A stretch of 64,000 nt of DNA from Cylicocyclus nassatus. Taxonomy: Eukaryota; Nematoda; Chromadorea; Rhabditida; Strongylidae. This document shows positions 59,215-64,000 of this stretch, piece by piece. Below the pieces are notes generated by a model. That model searched no databases. It saw nothing but the letters and a program-made list of their open reading frames with translations, and was not told the DNA's origin. How positions within the stretch are numbered: the stretch's first letter is position 1; every line of letters starts with the position of its first letter. The stretch is from the NCBI GenBank assembly GCA_958299035.1, contig CATQJL010000112.1, positions 86,880,636 to 86,944,635 on the forward strand, read 5' to 3'. A program made the translations under genes and the position numbers.

Positions 59215-62200
59215 CTATGAACTAGATTGGAACCGTTGTACCGGTTTTCTCGTTCTGCTCGACCTGCGGAGCGTTGTCGGTGGCGTGGAGAGCTCGTGGC
59301 TTGATGTCGACGTCGATGTCGTTGAATCCACGGGTGCTGACACATCGTTCGCGATAGCTCGCTCGGCATTCTCGTCGGCTGCACTGCTATTCCTCAGTAG
59401 AGTGTCGTCTTCTGTCAAAACATCTAGGAGTATCTTCAAGGCTTCGGACTGTTGATGAAGTTGCTGTCCCACGGCGAGCTGTTCGCTATCGCTTCGATGC
59501 CGTAGCTGATTTGCATGCTTCTTGCACATCTCGTCGCCAACCATAACTTCATAATTGACACGTCCAATACGCCTCATCACGGTTCCTTTCATCCAATGGA
59601 AGTGGGGTGGCTTCCACTGTTTAGCGTAAACCAAGTCACCAACTTCGAATTCCTTTCGAACAACTCCATGCTTCTGGTCAAACTGATCCTTCATGCGCTC
59701 CCGTCTCCTTCGTGCGAGTGGGTCTTCTGCATCTTCTGTCATCGGGAGTAACAGACTTAATTTTGTGCGCAAGTTTCTGCCTAGAAACAACTCCGCTGGC
59801 GTCTTGTCGTTCAAGTTCGTGTTTGGTGTTGTCCTATACACTTGTAACACCAGGTTTAGAGTCTCTTCTGTTGGCCTCTCCTCCCCCTCTAGTTTCTTGA
59901 TCCCGCGTTTCAGCGTATCAACGAAACGCTCTGCCTGTCCATTCGATTGAGGGTGGTATGGAGCAGTCCTTATATGGGTAATTCCACATTCGTCGCACAT
60001 CTTCTTGAATAAGTCCGAAGTGAACTGGGTACCATTGTCGCTCACTATTGTTTGCGGTAATCCATATCTCGCAAACAAATTCTTCAAAGCCTTCACCGTC
60101 TTCGCAGCCGAGATATTGTTCATCTCGATCATTTCAGGCCATTTGCTGTATGCGTCTACTACTACCAAGTAGAAGACTCCTTGCATAGGTCCAGCGAAGT
60201 CGATGTGTATCCTCTGCCACACTCGAGTCGCTGACGGCCATGCTTCTAATGGTACTTTCGTCGGATTCTTGGCTAACTCCTGACATTTCGTACATCTTCG
60301 TACCAAGTCTTCGCAATCCTTGTCTATATTCGGCCAGTAGACGTAACTTCGAGCTAACTTCTTCATCCTTACAATCCCTGGATGACCACTATGTAGTTCC
60401 TTCAGAACACTTCTTCGAAGCTCCTTCGGTATCACAACCCTTTCAGCTGACACCAGACATTGCTCCACGATTGACAATGTCTCGCTTCGATTTCGAAAAT
60501 GTGCCAATTCTCCGTTCACGTCTGGCCACTTCCCTTTCTTCACGTAGGTCATCGCTCTTTGTAGTGCTGGATCCTTCTTCGTGTAGGATTGCACATCTGA
60601 TACTGTCACTGGTAGTTTCCTAATACAATCCTTCAACATGTAGTTAACGTCGTTTTCAACGGCAGCTATCACGACGTCTTCTTCGTTATTCTGACTCTTC
60701 TTCATCAACCGTGACAAGCCATCTGCTTGTCCAAACTTCGTAGTCTTGACATACTCTATGTCGAAGTCATATCCTAGCAGTATTGTAGCCCATCTCATTA
60801 GTCGGTTAGCGGAGTAGACTGGGACTCCTTTCTTATCACCGAAGATGGCTAACAATGGTTGATGGTCCGTCAGAAGTAGAAATTTTCGTCCGAATATGTA
60901 CTTGTGGAATTTCTTGACAGCGAAGACAATTCCCAATGCTTCCTTTTCGATCTGCGAATAGTTCTTCTCCGCTTTCGTAAGAGACCGCGATGCATGTGCA
61001 ATTGGCTTTTCGGATCCATCGGCATATTTATGCGATATCACGCATCCGATCCCATAGTCGCTAGCATCCGCTGCCACGACAATCTTCTGCCTTGGATCAT
61101 AGTGAGCAAGGTTCAGCTCACTTGACAAACTCTCCTTGAGCTTTTCGAATGCTTCTTGATGTGATCGAGTCCATTCCCACTTCGAATCCTTCTTCAGCAT
61201 CGCGTCTAACGGTCCACGCAGATCCTTGATTTTTGGCATGAACGCCGCATAGTACGTTATCATGCCAAGAAAAGCCCTCAGTTGACTAACATTCTTCGGC
61301 TCATCCATATTCTTGACCGCTTCGATCTTCGCTAAGTTCGGTCTTCTGCCATTTCGATCTACTATGAAGCCAAGATATCGTATTTCTGGCTTGCCGAAAG
61401 AACACTTCTCTAACCGAATCCTGAATCCATATTCGGCTATCCTTTCAAAAACAGCTAGCAGATTCTTCATGTGTTCTTCTTCGGTTCTTCCACAGACCAA
61501 TATGTCGTCCAGGTAGGTTGCTACACCTTGCAAACCGCTTACCATCTTATTCATTATCTGTTGGAAGATTCCTGGTGCCGTCTTTATGCCAAAAGGCAAT
61601 CTATTGTACTGGTACAATCCTCTATGCGTATTGATCACGACCATTTTTTTCGCTTCTTCTGACAACTCGATCTGCAGATAGGCGTCCGACAGATCTATCT
61701 GCGAAAACACCGTGCCTCCATTGAGGGATGCGAATATATCCTCCGGCAATGGCAACGGGTAATCATACGACTCCAGCGCTTTGTTGAGTCCAGTTGAAAA
61801 GTCAGCGCACACTCTCAACTTTCCATTCGCTTTCCTGACACATACGATGGGCGCTGCCCACTCACTATGTGTCACTGGACTTATGACGTTGAGCTCCAAC
61901 AGCCCATCAAGCTCCTTTTCAACAGCTTCGAGTGCAGCGTGGGGGACAGGCCTGCAAGCCTTGAATACTGGACGAACATTTTCGTCAACTCTCAGATGCG
62001 CTTTCTCCTTTGTGCAGAGTCCTAGACCTTCTTCGCAGACTTCTGGGTAAGCTTCTTTTATCTTCAAAGCGATGTCCCTGGTTTTCTGCTCTGTCTTCAC
62101 TTCAGCAACCATTCTGTTTAAGTGGTACGACATATCTTCGTTCTTCTGGATCCATTCAAGTCCTAGTAGTGAGTTGTGGGGCGTCACGTATGCGTATCCT

Positions 62201-63438
62201 TCGCTTCTGGATCCTTTGATTTCGTACTCACACCATAGCTTTCCATGGACTTTCATGGAGCCTCCACTAGCGTTCTTGACAACCACGTTTGTCTGCTCTA
62301 ATCGAGGTGCGCCCATGCTCTTCCAAACTGATTCGTTCAGCAGCGTGATGTCTGATCCAGTATCCAACAGAAAGCTGACTGGATGACTATTCACTTTCGC
62401 TTCCACATATACGCGAGTAGTCTTCACTTCCATCATTGCGTTCGCAATCTTCGCAACTCTATGCACTTGGCGTTTTGGTTTCGTCCAACTTCTGTTCTTG
62501 CTGGTGTCGCTGCTTCTGTGGATTATTCGTTTCGAATCTTGCTGAACAAGTGCTTCTCTGTCTGCCACTTGTTCGCAATACTTCTCCTTGTGGCCTGTCT
62601 TCTTGCACTTCTTGCAATACCACAGCTTCGCTTTGCATTCCCTGGCAAAGTGAGCTTTACCACAGTTCCAGCATTCCAGCTTCTTGGGTTCTTCCTTGCT
62701 TGTTGCTTCGACAATCTTCGTGCAACCAGCCACAGTCTCGCTATCCTTCTTGAGACTAAGGAAGTTTTCGCACTCCAGATACAACTCCTGCAGCGACATT
62801 TTTCGTCCGGCCTTGTACTCCTTGTCCAGTACGGCTATGAGTCGCTGCCTGATTTCGGCTTCCTTTTGGCTCTTCAGGCCAAAAATCCATAGTAAGCATT
62901 TGATCCCATCGCTGTCCAAGTCATGGATCTTCGCTTTTTCGCACAATTCGTTCACTCGACCGGTATACATGAGGTAATCTTCGGAATCTGCCTTCTCCAG
63001 TTTCAGACACTGGTACCGCATAGTGAATTCCGAAATCTTCACATCGAACAACTGCTTCAGCGTTTCGACCGTTTCTTCGAATTTAATCGAGGTTACCTCC
63101 TTTGGTAACACATGCCTCTGATATTTTTCGAAACTGTCCTTGTCCAATTTTTCGCAGAGCAGCCTCACCCTGGCACTCTCTGTGAGCTGCTTCGCATCTT
63201 CGACGAAGACTTCCTTGTAACGCGCGTACCATTTGCTGAAGCACATGTCCGCTTCGGGGTCGAAGTAGAACTTTTCGATCCGATTGCTTAGTGCGGACAT
63301 CATGTTCGGAATCTCCGTCGAAATGTTCTGGTTCGTACCTCCGATGTGCTTCAGGAACATCTCCATCATCTCCTTCCTTTCTTCTTTGATCATCTCTTTG
63401 AAGACCATCATCATCTCCTGGACGTCTACTTTCGCCAT
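59215..63438 (-). CDS. Gag-Pol polyprotein of the Ty3/gypsy element
   Basis: The protein is 1407 residues in one frame, with no gag/pol frameshift. A gag-like region (1-240) is followed by two zinc knuckles (CWNCGKAHFAREC at 256-268 and CKKCKKTGHKEKYC at 275-288). The aspartic protease has LLDTGSDITLL (D359). In the reverse transcriptase, FSQIDLSDAYLQI precedes the catalytic YLDDILV (642-648). RNase H includes ADASDYGIG and LLTDHQPL. The integrase has an HHCC zinc site (H1016, H1019, C1049, C1052) and a D1080, D1134, E1170 triad with D,D-35-E spacing. A Ser/Thr-rich, RRSSRTRKP-containing tail ends the protein. The order PR-RT-RH-IN is that of Ty3/gypsy. It resembles the K02A2.6-like polyproteins common in nematodes. 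There is no envelope frame. Confidence 0.95.
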   Translation of the reverse strand: MAKVDVQEMMMVFKEMIKEERKEMMEMFLKHIGGTNQNISTEIPNMMSALSNRIEKFYFDPEADMCFSKWYARYKEVFVEDAKQLTESARVRLLCEKLDKDSFEKYQRHVLPKEVTSIKFEETVETLKQLFDVKISEFTMRYQCLKLEKADSEDYLMYTGRVNELCEKAKIHDLDSDGIKCLLWIFGLKSQKEAEIRQRLIAVLDKEYKAGRKMSLQELYLECENFLSLKKDSETVAGCTKIVEATSKEEPKKLECWNCGKAHFARECKAKLWYCKKCKKTGHKEKYCEQVADREALVQQDSKRIIHRSSDTSKNRSWTKPKRQVHRVAKIANAMMEVKTTRVYVEAKVNSHPVSFLLDTGSDITLLNESVWKSMGAPRLEQTNVVVKNASGGSMKVHGKLWCEYEIKGSRSEGYAYVTPHNSLLGLEWIQKNEDMSYHLNRMVAEVKTEQKTRDIALKIKEAYPEVCEEGLGLCTKEKAHLRVDENVRPVFKACRPVPHAALEAVEKELDGLLELNVISPVTHSEWAAPIVCVRKANGKLRVCADFSTGLNKALESYDYPLPLPEDIFASLNGGTVFSQIDLSDAYLQIELSEEAKKMVVINTHRGLYQYNRLPFGIKTAPGIFQQIMNKMVSGLQGVATYLDDILVCGRTEEEHMKNLLAVFERIAEYGFRIRLEKCSFGKPEIRYLGFIVDRNGRRPNLAKIEAVKNMDEPKNVSQLRAFLGMITYYAAFMPKIKDLRGPLDAMLKKDSKWEWTRSHQEAFEKLKESLSSELNLAHYDPRQKIVVAADASDYGIGCVISHKYADGSEKPIAHASRSLTKAEKNYSQIEKEALGIVFAVKKFHKYIFGRKFLLLTDHQPLLAIFGDKKGVPVYSANRLMRWATILLGYDFDIEYVKTTKFGQADGLSRLMKKSQNNEEDVVIAAVENDVNYMLKDCIRKLPVTVSDVQSYTKKDPALQRAMTYVKKGKWPDVNGELAHFRNRSETLSIVEQCLVSAERVVIPKELRRSVLKELHSGHPGIVRMKKLARSYVYWPNIDKDCEDLVRRCTKCQELAKNPTKVPLEAWPSATRVWQRIHIDFAGPMQGVFYLVVVDAYSKWPEMIEMNNISAAKTVKALKNLFARYGLPQTIVSDNGTQFTSDLFKKMCDECGITHIRTAPYHPQSNGQAERFVDTLKRGIKKLEGEERPTEETLNLVLQVYRTTPNTNLNDKTPAELFLGRNLRTKLSLLLPMTEDAEDPLARRRRERMKDQFDQKHGVVRKEFEVGDLVYAKQWKPPHFHWMKGTVMRRIGRVNYEVMVGDEMCKKHANQLRHRSDSEQLAVGQQLHQQSEALKILLDVLTEDDTLLRNSSAADENAERAIANDVSAPVDSTTSTSTSSHELSTPPTTLRRSSRTRKPVQRFQSSS

Positions 63439-63533
63439 GTCGGTCGATAAATTCGTTAAGCTCTTCTCAGCTTCTTCGTCGACTTCTTCCTGGCGCGTGT
63501 TTCTTCGTTACGGCTACTTCTTCGCTAGTAGCC

Positions 63534-63550
63534 GCTATCCTGATCGCCAC
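63534..63550 (-). other. Candidate primer-binding site
   Basis: On the minus strand, one base after the 5' LTR, the sequence tggcgatcaggatagc begins with the TGG expected to pair with a tRNA CCA end. I cannot name the tRNA from memory with confidence. Confidence 0.5.
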
Positions 63551-63798
63551 TGTTGTGTCCTCCACTTCGGACACGTCGACTCTTCGTCCCGAGGCGCACA
63601 CGGAGGAAATACAAGAATATTTATTAGCAAATAATAGAGAACAGTAAAAATAAAAAGAGGCGATGAGTGAGCTGTCGAACTGACAATAGCTAATAGCGAG
63701 CGCCTTTTATAGCGCTCATTTCCCGCGCATTGAGGTCGCAGGCGCCTCAGCGAGGGCAGATCATACGAGAAAACAACTGATCAGACACTAACATAACA
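63551..63798 (-). repeat. 5' LTR of the gypsy element
   Basis: This is the 248 bp partner LTR. Transcription would start here and run on the minus strand into gag-pol, whose ATG lies 112 bp inside. Confidence 0.95.
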
Positions 63799-63923
63799 GG
63801 TATCTTGCAACCTATTTACAAATAAAAAGTGTATGACTTACCGCGGTTGGAATTCAAAACCTGCATTAATTTCCGGACAACCTAATATTATTTGGAACAA
63901 ACCTTTGGCTACATTACATCTAT

Positions 63924-64000
63924 TAGGTTGTCCCGAAAGTTTTGTCCGGTTTTTCAACCTATCATAAAAACGCGTAGAACGAAGATAGGGAAACGCTCTA
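63924..64000. mobile_element. Mariner-type TIR end cut by the window edge
   Basis: The sequence taggttgtcccgaaagtttt resembles mariner-family termini and starts at a TA. The element continues beyond the window. Confidence 0.55.

Larger units (their letters stand above)
58826..63798 (-). mobile_element. Ty3/gypsy LTR retrotransposon, apparently intact
   Basis: Two 248 bp LTRs (58826-59073 and 63551-63798) start tgttgtgtcc and end cataaca, and by eye differ at two positions. The insertion is flanked by ggtat duplications (58821-58825 and 63799-63803). A purine-rich tract (ggggg/agg on the minus strand, about 59074-59086) abuts the 3' LTR. A primer-binding-site candidate (tggcgatcaggatagc, minus, 63549-63534) lies one base inside the 5' LTR. 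A single 1407-codon gag-pol frame fills the interior. High LTR identity and an open frame indicate a recent insertion. Confidence 0.95.
57961..63884. mobile_element. TA-flanked TIR element hosting the LTR retrotransposon
   Basis: The left end taggttgtccggaaattaat and the right end attaatttccggacaaccta are inverted, with TA at both borders. Removing the LTR element and one 5 bp duplication leaves a foldback of about 950 bp with its centre near 58420. The inner arms carry tcgatagagcaaagcgagct and its mirror (58790-58820). Confidence 0.85.

Overview
This window looks like a repeat-choked stretch of a nematode chromosome, most probably a clade V (strongylid, hookworm-like) worm. The main reasons are tiny 48-59 bp introns with T-rich/AG acceptors, hundreds of bases of TA-flanked inverted-repeat elements, RTE-like, CR1/Jockey-like and Penelope-like retroelements, and Helentron-type HINE repeats. 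The species call is inference. No prokaryotic or viral gene organisation is present.

The only clear host genes are two tandem, same-strand paralogues of the prominin (CD133) family. Gene A (16194-29261) can be modelled completely as 16 exons with consistent splice phases, giving a five-membrane-span protein of 727 residues. Gene B begins at 50013. Its first five exons (signal peptide, N-terminal domain, helix exon, TM1, TM2) match gene A in order, in intron phase and, apart from the shorter TM1 exon, in length. It then runs into tandem repeats and a nested transposon stack, and its remaining exons are not in the window. A weak two-exon coding candidate lies at 33742-34159.

The rest is mobile DNA. 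From left to right there are HINE-like repeats (2.6-3.8 kb), TA-flanked TIR elements (5.2-6.0, 7.8-8.8 kb), a minisatellite foldback (10.8-11.6 kb) and a decayed RTE-type LINE with an inverted duplication and tRNA-like sequence (11.9-15.1 kb). Prominin gene A follows, with a Penelope-like element in intron 10. The 29.7-49.8 kb intergenic desert is full of TIR, hAT and HINE elements, many nested in each other. Prominin gene B carries in intron 4 a CR1/Jockey LINE with an inverted 5' part and further nested TIR elements. Last comes an apparently intact Ty3/gypsy LTR retrotransposon (58826-63798, minus strand) inserted into a TIR element.

Functionally, the prominin pair would encode cholesterol-binding plasma-membrane-protrusion glycoproteins. 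The transposons mainly explain the size of the introns and of the gap between the paralogues. The nesting order gives relative insertion ages: TIR elements are generally the oldest hosts, with hAT, HINE and gypsy insertions on top.
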